Assembly (NCBI GenBank): GCA_036310845.1
Contig: JAXJRB010000134.1
Span: 1 to 31,191 of the forward strand
Length of the DNA stretch: 31,191 bases
DNA from: COE1 sp036310845
Lineage (GTDB): Bacteria; Bacillota; Clostridia; Lachnospirales; Lachnospiraceae
Direction of reading: 5' to 3'
In this document: positions 16,891 through 24,332 of the stretch, piece after piece
How the letters are laid out: each line of letters begins with the position of its first letter
Numbering within the stretch: position 1 is the stretch's first letter
Notes under the pieces: generated by a model
What the model was told of the DNA's origin: nothing
The model's database searches: none
What the model saw: the letters and a program-made list of their open reading frames with translations, nothing else
Program-made: the position numbers and the translations under genes

Positions 16891-17195
16891 AAGCCATAGT
16901 CTTTTCGGATATCAGCAAATGCCTGTCTTGCTGGTTTTGTTCTTCCCTCAAGCATATCCGCATATCCTTTCTCCAGTTCTGCATCTAATTCTATTTCGCT
17001 CAATTCTGCCACATTTACAGGTTTTGCCGTTGGTAGCTTGACTTCAAAAGGAAGTCCTCTATTTAAAATAATCTGTTTATAGAACATATTGATAGCATTG
17101 GATGCAGGAATTCCAAGTGCTGATAAAATACTCTCTGCCTGCTCCTTCACATCTGGCTCTATTCTTGCATATAAGTTAGCTGATTTTGTTGCCAT
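16887..17195 (-). CDS. RelB/DinJ-family antitoxin
   Basis: A 102-residue ribbon-helix-helix antitoxin: SANLYARIEPDVKEQAESIL followed by LGIPASNAINMFYKQIILNRGLPFEV is the RelB/DinJ N-terminal domain. The C-terminal half is acidic and would wrap the toxin. AAGGAGTG precedes the ATG. An 8-base perfect palindrome CACATGTG lies between -35 and -10 of its promoter and is a likely operator for autorepression. Confidence 0.9.
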   Translation of the reverse strand: MATKSANLYARIEPDVKEQAESILSALGIPASNAINMFYKQIILNRGLPFEVKLPTAKPVNVAELSEIELDAELEKGYADMLEGRTKPARQAFADIRKDYGL

Positions 17196-17242
17196 AATGT
17201 AACACTCCTTCCCAAATAAAAGTGTTTCTCTTTGTTTTCTAT

Positions 17243-17270
17243 ATTATACCACATGTGCGTACAATAGCAA
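17243..17270 (-). promoter_or_regulatory. Promoter and palindromic operator of the RelB-type pair
   Basis: On the minus strand, -35 TTGCTA and -10 TATAAT with a 16-base spacer. The spacer contains the palindrome CACATGTG, where antitoxin binding would block the promoter. Confidence 0.6.
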
Positions 17271-17299
17271 TACATTTTATTTTTAACAACATAATAAAT

Positions 17300-17328
17300 A
17301 ATTTGTGCAGACAGTGTCTGCACAAATT
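17300..17328 (-). terminator. Hairpin after the recombinase fragment
   Basis: Perfect 14-base arms AATTTGTGCAGACA / TGTCTGCACAAATT with one central base. The following minus-strand sequence is A/T-rich without a clean T-run. It lies 17 bases after the recombinase fragment's stop. Confidence 0.6.
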
Positions 17329-17344
17329 AGACTCTTGCAAAAAA

Positions 17345-18205
17345 CTATACTATATTTACATATATTTTAATCTTAGCAGGAGTTTTCCAATGTACACGCA
17401 AAACCTTACGTTTCAAAGAATTCGCATAACTTTTCGCCATATCATAATCAACTTCAAACTCCCCTAATAATACAGCATTTGAATTATCAAGAATATTTGT
17501 GGCTGGATGCACTGATGCAATAAACTCCTCATCTGGTACTACTAACGGCTGTTGAATTTTAGCATTTGGATTAATGCGCATATTATACTCAAATACATTA
17601 TTAGCACAAGCTTTAATACTGTTAACATATGACTCAATTAAGATTTCTGGTACTTGGGATACCCCATTTTTTACGGCAATAGGAAAATCGATACTCTCTT
17701 TTAAGAATTTCTTTACCCCAACTAAGACTTGCTCTTTCTCCTGACTGGAATCAATAATATCATTAGCATTTTCTAACTCAGCCTGTTTTAATTCAAGTTG
17801 CTCATCAAGCTCTAATTTCTTTATCTTGTAATCCTCTTCACTAACTACCTCAGCTACTAATGCATCAAGCAATACAGTTAATTTCTTCTTTATCGCTGTA
17901 ATCTCTGCCTCAATCTTCTTTGTATCCTTTTTACATGTAGTCTCTAATGAAACATAGTTCTTCTCGATAACATTGTAATTCTTATCAGCGATATCATCAG
18001 ATACACTAAAATACTCAAAGACTTTTAATGTAAATAAATCCAGTTTCCAATCAATGATACCATTAATACTACAATTATCCTCTAGTAAAAGACTTCTCTC
18101 TAATCGTTTTTCCCGACTGCCATCATCAATCAAAGCATAACAACGATAAGTACCTGTTCCATCTGCTCTGCCCATATCTCTCCTGAATCTTCGACCACAA
18201 TGCAA
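17345..18205 (-). pseudogene. Large serine recombinase, C-terminal fragment
   Basis: About 285 residues open directly in a zinc-ribbon (CGRRFRRDMGRADGTGTYRC). A long coiled coil follows (about 90-175, KKIEAEITAIKKKLTVL and LELDEQLELKQAELENA), then the C-terminal tail of the recombinase family. The catalytic serine domain and the recombinase domain are missing because an IS66 scrap joins at about 18,200. The frame reads on a few codons into that scrap, so a spurious start is available, but no ribosome site. It is a different lineage from the intact recombinase: the zinc-ribbon sequence is unlike. Confidence 0.8.
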
Positions 18206-18366
18206 GTATGATTGTATATTCATTAATCGAAATGGCAAAAGCAAATGGAATCAATCCATTAAAGTATCTAGAATATATTTTGGATGCACGTCCAAATAAG
18301 GAAATGCTAGACGAAGAATTAGAAAAACTATCGCCATGGAATGATGAAGTAAAAAGAGCATGTCAA
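18202..18366 (+). pseudogene. IS66-family transposase, C-terminal scrap
   Basis: The plus-strand frame reads SMIVYSLIEMAKANGINPLK, then YLEYILDARP and LEKLSPWNDEVKRACQS, the typical end of IS66 transposases (YSLVETAKANGLNP..., ...PW.DEVK..C). Only about 55 codons remain. It is bounded on the left by the recombinase fragment and on the right by the argS fragment, both of which it cuts. Confidence 0.8.
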
Positions 18367-18825
18367 TCATATCCCATCACTTCAATAGCTGTAAAAATCT
18401 GTTTGAAATGAAGAGATTGTTCTAACCCTGTCACGTATAAGCACTTTTCAAAATCATATGTTTCCTTACGATAAAGAATTGCCGCAATATCACGGGAGTG
18501 GTAAATGGAACCACCATCGCTTTTTGTAATCAGACAAGTGGGCATATCATATTTCTCCAAATCAATCACTTGTGCTCCCTGACTTTCAACAAGTAATTCC
18601 ATTTCCTTCAATTTTTCTACCAATGCCGGCACCTTGTCACGATAGAAACTTTCACCCAAATAAGAATCAAATGATATTCCGAGCAAATCATAAATGCGTT
18701 CAAACTCAACCATACTGATATCCTTGAACCAATTCCAAATCTCTAATGCCTCCGGATCATTTTGTTCCATTTTTACAAACCATTCTCGTGCCTCTACAAT
18801 TAAGTTCTCATTGCTTGTAATTTTG
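18363..18825 (-). pseudogene. argS: Arginyl-tRNA synthetase fragment (middle of argS)
   Basis: About 150 codons match the centre of ArgRS: EAREWFVKMEQNDPEALEIW, then WFKDISMVEFERIYDLLG, DSYLGESFYRDKV, LITKSDGGSIYHSRDIAAIL and YVTGLEQSLHFKQIF. The class I HIGH region and the anticodon-binding domain are both missing. It is cut by the IS66 scrap on one side and joined to the start of an rdgB-like gene on the other. A duplicate scrap is likely; a working argS should be elsewhere in the genome. A 135-residue frame with an ATG at 18,770 exists, but nothing suggests function. Confidence 0.85.
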
Positions 18826-18856
18826 CCTTATTCGTTGTTCCATATAAAATCTTCAT
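18800..18856 (-). pseudogene. First 18 codons of an RdgB/HAM1-like NTPase gene
   Basis: MKILYGTTNKAKLQAMRT followed by a stop. This resembles the N-terminus of non-canonical purine NTP pyrophosphatases (nucleotide-binding TxNxxK motif, here TTNKAK). A ribosome site (AAGGA) is present and the ATG is 17 bases after the YjbR-Nudix stop. The gene is cut by fusion to the argS fragment. Confidence 0.55.
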
Positions 18857-18872
18857 TACTTCTGTCCTTCTT

Positions 18873-19703
18873 TTATATGAATCCTCTTTTTTGTGCTTCT
18901 TCAATCAACTTCGGTTGAATCAAAGGGTAAGTCCAACTATCAACCAACTTATCTGTAATCAATATCGTTTCAATTTCACTATGTAACTCTTCAAAAGAAT
19001 TAATATCTGCATAATAAAGCATTCCAAAAGATTCTTCATCCAGATTCTCGTTTACTCGTGTTTTTCCTTTTACCGAATACACACATATCGGCTTAATATC
19101 AAACTCAACTGCACCTGTCTCTTCTCTTAATTCACGTTTTGCAGTTTCTAAAATAACTTCACCATCTTCTCGATGACCACCGGGAACTTCGTAAGTATTA
19201 CGTTCTTTATGTTTGCAAAATACCCATTTATTATCGGTTTTTGCAATAATAACGGCAAACTTAAGTAGACAATCATCTACGCTATCATAAAATTTTACTT
19301 CTACCAACCGCAAACACCTCTTCCATAAAATTAAATACTCTTCATCAAGTATTCTTTTTTGTTCTTTCTTGCTGAACTTTGAAAATACTGTATCATATGC
19401 CAAATCTATCATATTCAACAATTCATCATCCGGAAAATCGCTTAAAAATATCGTATTCCAATATGGCTGTTGTACCGGTGGACAATGATATCCTCTTACC
19501 ACTTTTTCCGGATATGCTATTCTATAAAACTGCCCCGCATCAGCAGTACACTTCAACGTAATTTTATAATCGCGTTCATAAGGATACAGCTGTGCGAAAA
19601 TTTTACCATTCAACTTATAGCAGATTGGAACATCACCAAACGGACAATCCTCATACGCTCCGTGCTTACTCATACAATAGTCTTTAATATCTTGAACCCG
19701 CAT
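18873..19703 (-). CDS. YjbR/MmcQ-like domain fused to a Nudix hydrolase
   Basis: A 276-residue two-domain protein. Residues 1-115 form an MmcQ/YjbR-type double-wing domain (YCMSKHGAYEDCPFGDVP; KCTADAGQFYRI; YHCPPVQQPYWNTI). Residues about 130-276 form a Nudix hydrolase with the complete box GHREDGEVILETAKRELREE-TG matching Gx5Ex7REUxEExG. Nudix enzymes cleave nucleoside diphosphates linked to another group; the substrate is unknown. AGGAG lies before the ATG. The rdgB-like start just downstream suggests the original locus was a nucleotide clean-up operon, which is inference. Truncated mobile DNA adjoins it on that side. Confidence 0.85.
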   Translation of the reverse strand: MRVQDIKDYCMSKHGAYEDCPFGDVPICYKLNGKIFAQLYPYERDYKITLKCTADAGQFYRIAYPEKVVRGYHCPPVQQPYWNTIFLSDFPDDELLNMIDLAYDTVFSKFSKKEQKRILDEEYLILWKRCLRLVEVKFYDSVDDCLLKFAVIIAKTDNKWVFCKHKERNTYEVPGGHREDGEVILETAKRELREETGAVEFDIKPICVYSVKGKTRVNENLDEESFGMLYYADINSFEELHSEIETILITDKLVDSWTYPLIQPKLIEEAQKRGFI

Positions 19704-19718
19704 TAACTTTCACTCCTA

Positions 19719-20072
19719 TTAGCTAATGAAATTTTTATAGAAGTGATTGTCTGATAACATTCTCTTTATTGATTCAAACTTACACTCACATAATCTTTCA
19801 CACAATCCTAAAACTTCATCATTTATAAAACCATTGACTTCATATCTTTTAATTCCATCTTGAAGATGGAATAAGAATATGGCTCCATTTTCAGTTATAT
19901 ATTCATTCCAATATTCAAATTCGAGATGTACAGATATAAATTCTTCCCATATCATAGCATTCTCTCTGGGAAAAGATACCATAAAATTTCCACCATCGCG
20001 ATTAATTTCAAACCCTTGATGTTCCAACAAATATATTGATTCATCTATTCCCATTACATATGAATGATACAT
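19719..20072 (-). CDS. Small protein of unknown function
   Basis: I do not recognise this 117-residue protein. It is soluble and mixed alpha/beta, with FEINRDGGNFMVSFPREN and WEEFISVHLEFEYWNEYITENGAIFLFHLQDG, and an LCERLCECKFESI cysteine cluster near the C-terminus. I take the ATG at 20,072, 8 bases after GGAG; the in-frame GTG at 20,081 would overlap that site. It lies 15 bases upstream of the YjbR-Nudix gene and probably shares its transcript. Confidence 0.7.
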   Translation of the reverse strand: MYHSYVMGIDESIYLLEHQGFEINRDGGNFMVSFPRENAMIWEEFISVHLEFEYWNEYITENGAIFLFHLQDGIKRYEVNGFINDEVLGLCERLCECKFESIKRMLSDNHFYKNFIS

Positions 20073-20117
20073 AATTTTCACTCCTTCGCTTAATACCCCA
20101 TAATATCATCTCACTCT

Positions 20118-20230
20118 GCTCTTGACATGAGCCTCCTTCGCATGTGGATTGATGACAACACGGCGATCCTATGCCTTTGGCACAGGTTGCCATGACAACA
20201 AGTCTACCACATGCTACTCATGTAAAGAGC
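20118..20230. repeat. 113-base multi-step hairpin
   Basis: The outer arms CTCTTGACATGAG / CTCATGTAAAGAG pair at 12 of 13, and the middle arms GCATGTGG / CCACATGC pair fully. The core folds as GGC-CCT-TGCC / GGCA-AGG-GCC, flanked by direct repeats ATGACAAC. It lies between the DUF3800 gene and the 117-residue gene. It may be a folded DNA site, an RNA, or the terminal part of a lost element. Confidence 0.65.
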
Positions 20231-20245
20231 ATAGTGTTATATTCT

Positions 20246-20926
20246 CTATATAAATTCTTTCTTCTTAATTCCTTTCAAGAAATCTTTCTTCAAGTCTCTT
20301 TTTGAATGAAATATTCTCTTCTCTGAATTTGATAAATCCTGATGTTCCGTTTTCACTCGTAACAATTCCAAAGTACAAATCAAATCTGCGGCTTGAAATA
20401 AACGATATTCGTTTGGAATAACTTTTCGCACATCATAATCAACCAACTGTGTCGCAAACACTGTATTAAGAATACGATTCAATTCATGCTGTCCATTATC
20501 ATAATATAAAATGACCTTGCTGAAACTCTGAAAATATGTAAGGTTGTCCCTAATAAACTGCGATAAATCTCTCGCCATTCTTGCTTCCAGCTTAAATATA
20601 TTTTCATACTCCGATTTTCTATAGACAAATGACTTATACTTAATATCACATCCGAGTGTGAAATAAAATAACTTCGAAAATATCGCACGTCTTTCATTTG
20701 GTTGAAAATATCTATATGGGTCTTCTCTTCTAATTAGCGGTTCTGTATGAATTGCCTGTTCATTACCATACCCCATATTCTTTAATGCTTCATTTAACTT
20801 ACTAATCTCTGCTGATATATCAACACTCTGGTCATGCAGAATCATAGTAATAATATAATATGGTGCATGCTTTTCATATTCACCGAAATCCCCGGATTCA
20901 TCTACAAATACACTTAATTCCTTCAT
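20246..20926 (-). CDS. DUF3800 protein
   Basis: A 226-residue protein of the DUF3800 family, whose function is not established. It starts MKELSVFVDESGDFGEYEKH; the VDESGDFG motif is the family hallmark and resembles the first acidic strand of RNase H-like nucleases. Further acidic or polar positions are in VILYYDNGQHELN and LFQAADLICTLELL (the late Ala-Asp). It is found in mobile and defence-rich DNA. The start is the ATG at 20,926 with AGAGG upstream. The open frame continues to 21,001, but that stretch is the sRNA and its terminator. Structured RNAs named after DUF3800 have been reported beside such genes, and this locus has one candidate. Confidence 0.88.
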   Translation of the reverse strand: MKELSVFVDESGDFGEYEKHAPYYIITMILHDQSVDISAEISKLNEALKNMGYGNEQAIHTEPLIRREDPYRYFQPNERRAIFSKLFYFTLGCDIKYKSFVYRKSEYENIFKLEARMARDLSQFIRDNLTYFQSFSKVILYYDNGQHELNRILNTVFATQLVDYDVRKVIPNEYRLFQAADLICTLELLRVKTEHQDLSNSEKRIFHSKRDLKKDFLKGIKKKEFI

Positions 20927-20939
20927 AATACCTCTAAAA

Positions 20940-21016
20940 TAAAAAACGGCGGGGAGTCTCCCCGCCAAATAGGTTGGACCTGGGTCTTTCGACCAGCCCA
21001 TCGTAAACTTGTTTAC
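20940..21016 (-). ncRNA. Small RNA directly upstream of the DUF3800 gene
   Basis: A transcript of about 76 nt predicted from a near-perfect promoter to a perfect terminator. In order (minus strand): hairpin GTAAAC / GTTTAC; hairpin GGTC-GAAA-GACC with a GNRA tetraloop, extended by CTGG / CCAG-type pairing; a linker; then the terminator GGCGGGGA / TCCCCGCC followed by TTTTTT (20,941-20,966). The DUF3800 ATG is about 15 bases after the T-run. This is the layout expected for a DUF3800-type RNA or a toxin-antitoxin-like RNA. The function is inference. Confidence 0.75.
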
Positions 21017-21022
21017 ACTATT

Positions 21023-21051
21023 ATTATATGCAGAAAAACGAATTTATGCAA
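21023..21051 (-). promoter_or_regulatory. Promoter of the DUF3800 small RNA
   Basis: -35 TTGCAT, 17-base spacer, perfect -10 TATAAT. The start is expected near 21,016, next to the palindrome GTAAAC-AA-GTTTAC, which may also serve as an operator. Confidence 0.75.
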
Positions 21052-21069
21052 TAAGTTTTTAATTCCATT

Positions 21070-21636
21070 CTATTTATTTTCTAAAATATAATAATCTCCA
21101 TACTTAGTTCCATCTTGGCTAACAATTATCTTTTCAGAAGCAACAAACCCCAACTCATGTAAAGCTTTCAATCTTTCTTTAGCCTCTGGAACTGCTTTAG
21201 TCGCAATTATATTGCAGTAAAACAAATCATATGTAGTATCTTTAATAAGCGAAATTATATCTGCAATCTGACCTGCATCTTCATAATCACTACGCAAATC
21301 TATACGTAGCAAACCACACTCGTAAAAGTGCTCATCTGCTTCTCTATGGAACAATTCAATCGTACCAACAGCTTCCATAGTTTCTTTATCAATAATAGTC
21401 CATCTTACAAAATATCTTTCATTATAAGAGAATATCCAAAAATCTACTGCCTGTTTCATTCTCTCTAATGTTCTGTAATAGAAATCATCCCCATTACAAT
21501 TATCACTGTTAAAGAAAGGAACCGCACTAGCATCCGAATAAACCTTTAACAAATCATTCGTATCTTCTGTCGAAATCAATCTTAACAAATATTTATCGTT
21601 TTCAAATTCCGGACAGTACTCATATACATCTCTCAT
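21070..21636 (-). CDS. GNAT-family N-acetyltransferase
   Basis: A predicted acyl-CoA N-acetyltransferase of 188 residues. The family pattern shows LLRLISTEDTNDLLKVYSD (alpha1), then WTIIDKETMEAVGTIELFHR (strands beta2-4) and YECGLLRIDLRSDYEDAGQIADII (beta4-beta5 and the acetyl-CoA-binding turn, not a classic QxxGxG/A). The late YDLFYCNIIATKAVPEAKERL is the usual final fold. The substrate is unknown. The start is the ATG at 21,636 with GAGGTG 7 bases upstream; the in-frame GTG at 21,645 overlaps that site. It sits alone between the DUF3800 unit and the recombinase terminator. Confidence 0.85.
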   Translation of the reverse strand: MRDVYEYCPEFENDKYLLRLISTEDTNDLLKVYSDASAVPFFNSDNCNGDDFYYRTLERMKQAVDFWIFSYNERYFVRWTIIDKETMEAVGTIELFHREADEHFYECGLLRIDLRSDYEDAGQIADIISLIKDTTYDLFYCNIIATKAVPEAKERLKALHELGFVASEKIIVSQDGTKYGDYYILENK

Positions 21637-21746
21637 ACTATTCACCTCATTTGTTATTTTCGAACTTATGTTCTCTGTTGATTATAGTACATATTCTTGA
21701 ATTAATCAACTACATTTTTCTACAAGGTTCACAGTATGCAACTTTT

Positions 21747-21783
21747 CAAAAAAATATAGGGAGCCTATTACAGACTCCCTATA
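21747..21783 (-). terminator. Terminator of the recombinase gene
   Basis: Stem TATAGGGAG / CTCCCTATA followed by a T-run on the minus strand. It overlaps the recombinase stop codon. The same hairpin survives at the remnant copy (16,242-16,269). Confidence 0.85.
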
Positions 21784-23596
21784 CAATGTATAGCTTCATT
21801 ATAATCTTTTCAGGGAAACGAAATGTGTTTTGACTATGATAAAGCCTTGCGCTTCGAATCATATAGTCTCTAGGTATTTCGTAAGTCCCCAGAAAACAAG
21901 CAGTTTCAATTACTGTTTGTTGTTGATAGCTGCCTGTGTCGCTTTCAACAAAAGGGGGTGTCGAATCAAGTAATGAAACATTGGTTTTACCCTTTGTTCC
22001 ATCGGCAATACACCTAATTGGCACATCATTATAAAATGTCAAGTACCATTCGAACCTATCCTTATATACCACTATCTTGTCTACAAACGCATCAATTACT
22101 GAATCCGGAATATCATTAACATCAAAATTGAAGTCTTGCTCAAGAGCATATTTTAATACTTTCAATTTATTATCCAGATCCTTACTAGATAAATCTTCTG
22201 TTAACTGAAGTTCATCAATTTGTTTTTGAATATGATCAATTGACTTTTGAAATTCTTCTTTCTTTGTTAAGTATAAATCTTTAGGAATCTCATCCGCCAA
22301 TCTCATCTCAACTAAATTATCAAATTTCTTTTTAATTCTCTCTTGCTGCGACACAAGCTTTTTGAGCCTTTCTTCATTGTCATTAGTTGTTTCTGATGTA
22401 ATATTTTTTTCTAAAAGCTCATTTGCTATTTTCAAGATACCTTCTTTATCTTCAAAAAAGGTTGTAAAAATAACCTTCGCCATAGCATATAATTTCCAAT
22501 CTTGCATATGCTGAGCTTCACAAATTCCTTCAGTTGGAAGTCCTTTTTTCTCTCGATATCGTACAGAACCTGTTTTTATTTGATTGTAACATTGAAATGC
22601 ATACTGTGTATACCCTGCTTTGGTAACATGCCATTTCCTTTTGTTAAACCTATGCCCACATGAGCAAATCAATTTCTTGCACCATATATTGTCAGAGGGT
22701 TTTATCCCAATTTTTCCTTTATTCCAAGCCTGAGTCGTTCTACTGTTTAACATTTCCTGAACTCTTGCAAAATCCTCTTTTGAAATAATAGGTTCATGCT
22801 TTCCCTCTACAACAATCTTTTCATATTCTCCATAATTGTTTCGTCTTTTCTGATTCAAATAATCATCCACATACTGTTTTCTATATATTACAGTTCCACA
22901 ATAAAATGCATTATTTAGAATCCTACTTACACCAGAGCAACTCCAATTTGATAACCCAGTTGCAGTTTTTCTACCAGCCTCTTCAAGAAGAAATTGAATC
23001 TTTCTAATTCCGTTTCCAGCTAAATACCAGTCAAAAATCATTTTTACAGTTTCAGCCTGCTCCGAATTAATTACATATCCCCCATGATTAGGTAATTTAT
23101 CATAACCCAATATATTACCTGTTCCATAAGGCACACCATTCTGGAATGAAATCATTTGGCCAGCCTTAACTCTTACAGATATTTTCTTACTCTCATTCTG
23201 AGCTAACGTTGCCATTAATGTTAATTTTAGTTCTCCATCACTGTCATTCAAAGTCCATATATTATCTTCAGTAAAATAAACTTCTATTCCCATTCTTTTC
23301 AATTTTCTGGTTTCCAGTAATGTATCTACTGTGTTTCTTGCAAATCTGGATACTTCTCTTGTAATGATAAGATCAAAACAACCTTTTTGGGCATCTTCCA
23401 TCATTCTTTGAAAATCTTTTCTCTTATTAACAGAAGTGCCTGTAATACCCTCATCAACATATTCACCATAAAATTCCCATTCTGGATGAAGTTTAAGTAA
23501 TTCTCTATAATATTGACGTTGATTTTCTAACGCTGATACTTGGGCTTCATGTTCAGTCGATACTCTTGCATATGTAGCAACTGTTCTCTTTTTCAT
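21779..23596 (-). CDS. Large serine recombinase (integrase/excisionase of the element)
   Basis: A 605-residue site-specific recombinase that would integrate and excise the element. The catalytic serine is S13 in TYARVSTEHE; GEYVDEGITGTSVNKRKDFQRM and the arginine-rich SRFARNTVDTLLE belong to the resolvase domain. The recombinase domain (NGVPYGTGNILGYDK) covers about 160-290, and the zinc ribbon (ICSCGHRFNKRKW ... FQCYN) about 305-345. A coiled coil follows at about 385-465 (LKKLVSQQERIKKKFDNLVE). It has full family length. It is preceded by a 52-residue gene and a structured leader. The 3' flank shares ACAAGGTTCACAGTA with the remnant at 16.1 kb, so the attachment site may lie there. Confidence 0.95.
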   Translation of the reverse strand: MKKRTVATYARVSTEHEAQVSALENQRQYYRELLKLHPEWEFYGEYVDEGITGTSVNKRKDFQRMMEDAQKGCFDLIITREVSRFARNTVDTLLETRKLKRMGIEVYFTEDNIWTLNDSDGELKLTLMATLAQNESKKISVRVKAGQMISFQNGVPYGTGNILGYDKLPNHGGYVINSEQAETVKMIFDWYLAGNGIRKIQFLLEEAGRKTATGLSNWSCSGVSRILNNAFYCGTVIYRKQYVDDYLNQKRRNNYGEYEKIVVEGKHEPIISKEDFARVQEMLNSRTTQAWNKGKIGIKPSDNIWCKKLICSCGHRFNKRKWHVTKAGYTQYAFQCYNQIKTGSVRYREKKGLPTEGICEAQHMQDWKLYAMAKVIFTTFFEDKEGILKIANELLEKNITSETTNDNEERLKKLVSQQERIKKKFDNLVEMRLADEIPKDLYLTKKEEFQKSIDHIQKQIDELQLTEDLSSKDLDNKLKVLKYALEQDFNFDVNDIPDSVIDAFVDKIVVYKDRFEWYLTFYNDVPIRCIADGTKGKTNVSLLDSTPPFVESDTGSYQQQTVIETACFLGTYEIPRDYMIRSARLYHSQNTFRFPEKIIMKLYIV

Positions 23597-23647
23597 CTTC
23601 GTTTCCTTATACCCACTTTTGTTTCCAGTTAAATATTAACATAATAT

Positions 23648-23806
23648 CTACAGTTTCGCAATCATTTTGTTTGAATCATTTACTATTCCTGCGTACGTTT
23701 CTGAATTAATCAATCCTTTCAGATTAAGGTTATGTAGTAAAGATACTGCCATTTTAATCTCAAGTTCCTTTTGTTTCTTTTTATCAATTATTATTTTCTT
23801 CTTCAA
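23648..23806 (-). CDS. 52-residue protein before the recombinase (SHOCT-like)
   Basis: The product begins with a basic stretch KKKIIIDKKKQKELEIKM, followed by VSLLHNLNLKGLINSETYAG, which resembles the short SHOCT-type helix-turn-helix with G-L-I-x-x-E-x-Y. Comparable small genes precede serine recombinases in many Lachnospiraceae elements. The likely start is the TTG at 23,806 with AGGAG 8 bases upstream, just after the structured leader. It ends 51 bases before the recombinase ATG, so the two are probably translated from one mRNA. The role may be recombination directionality or only co-expression. Confidence 0.65.
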   Translation of the reverse strand: MKKKIIIDKKKQKELEIKMAVSLLHNLNLKGLINSETYAGIVNDSNKMIAKL

Positions 23807-23827
23807 AAAATTCACTCCTAGCATAAA

Positions 23828-24024
23828 GATTTCTGCAGGTGGCTCTAGTCATTTCAAACTTTTCTATGCCCACATTGGTATTGCACCATCCTCTTCGGAC
23901 CAGTCTCCTGGAAGTATCATTATCATAATCAGGTCATCGCCATACCTCTCGGTATTTGCACTCTATATTCTTCGCCATGCGTATAGGTGGCTAGGCTCGC
24001 ATCTTATCACGTCCTACAGAAATC
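23828..24024 (-). ncRNA. Structured RNA leader of about 197 nt upstream of the recombinase operon
   Basis: The closing helix pairs GATTTCTGTAGG with CCTGCAGAAATC (12 bp, one G-U). Inside are ATACC-GAGA-GGTAT and CCAG-GAGA-CTGG hairpins, both with GAGA (GNRA) tetraloops, and a repeated AGCCACCT motif. G+C is above the flanks, and no long frame explains it. The AGGAG of the 52-residue gene begins 9 bases after the helix, suggesting control of translation. I do not recognise a named riboswitch class. Confidence 0.7.
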
Positions 24025-24095
24025 ATATTTAATTTTCAATGTACATGTTTTACTCTTATACTTATATTAATAGGAACAAAAAACGTACAATAGTT

Positions 24096-24332
24096 TCATT
24101 CATTTGTAAATATTCTATCAATGCGAAATTTTTTCATTACATTTACCATTACCACTCTGGCTTCCTGCTTAATATCCTCGACATTGTAATCCTTTTTATT
24201 TTTAATTGCTTTGCAAATGATACTATCTAAGTATGGTTCATAAAATCCAACTACAAATTCTCTTGCTTTTTCATCACCAGCTAATGCTTTTTCTATTACA
24301 CAAACAGGAAGCTTTACCTTATTATAATCCAT
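24096..24332 (-). CDS. Tn916 ORF8-like helix-turn-helix protein
   Basis: A 78-residue protein: KLPVCVIEKALAGDEKAREFVVGFYEPYLDSIICKAI and a C-terminal DIKQEARVVMVNVMKKF. This is the small sigma-region-2-like domain found next to the ORF7-like sigma factor in conjugative elements such as Tn916. It overlaps the upstream gene by 11 bases. A GGAGG site lies 13 bases upstream. The likely role is regulation of element excision or transfer genes, inferred from context. Confidence 0.82.
   Translation of the reverse strand: MDYNKVKLPVCVIEKALAGDEKAREFVVGFYEPYLDSIICKAIKNKKDYNVEDIKQEARVVMVNVMKKFRIDRIFTNE

Noticed and set aside
20927..21001. N-terminal extension of the DUF3800 protein
   Set aside because: These 25 codons are the sRNA hairpins and terminator; the family starts at the MKELSVFVDESGD methionine, which has a ribosome site.
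23667..24032. A 121-residue plus-strand frame opposite the 52-residue gene and the structured leader
   Set aside because: No ribosome site, low-complexity hydrophobic residues and full overlap with features on the minus strand.
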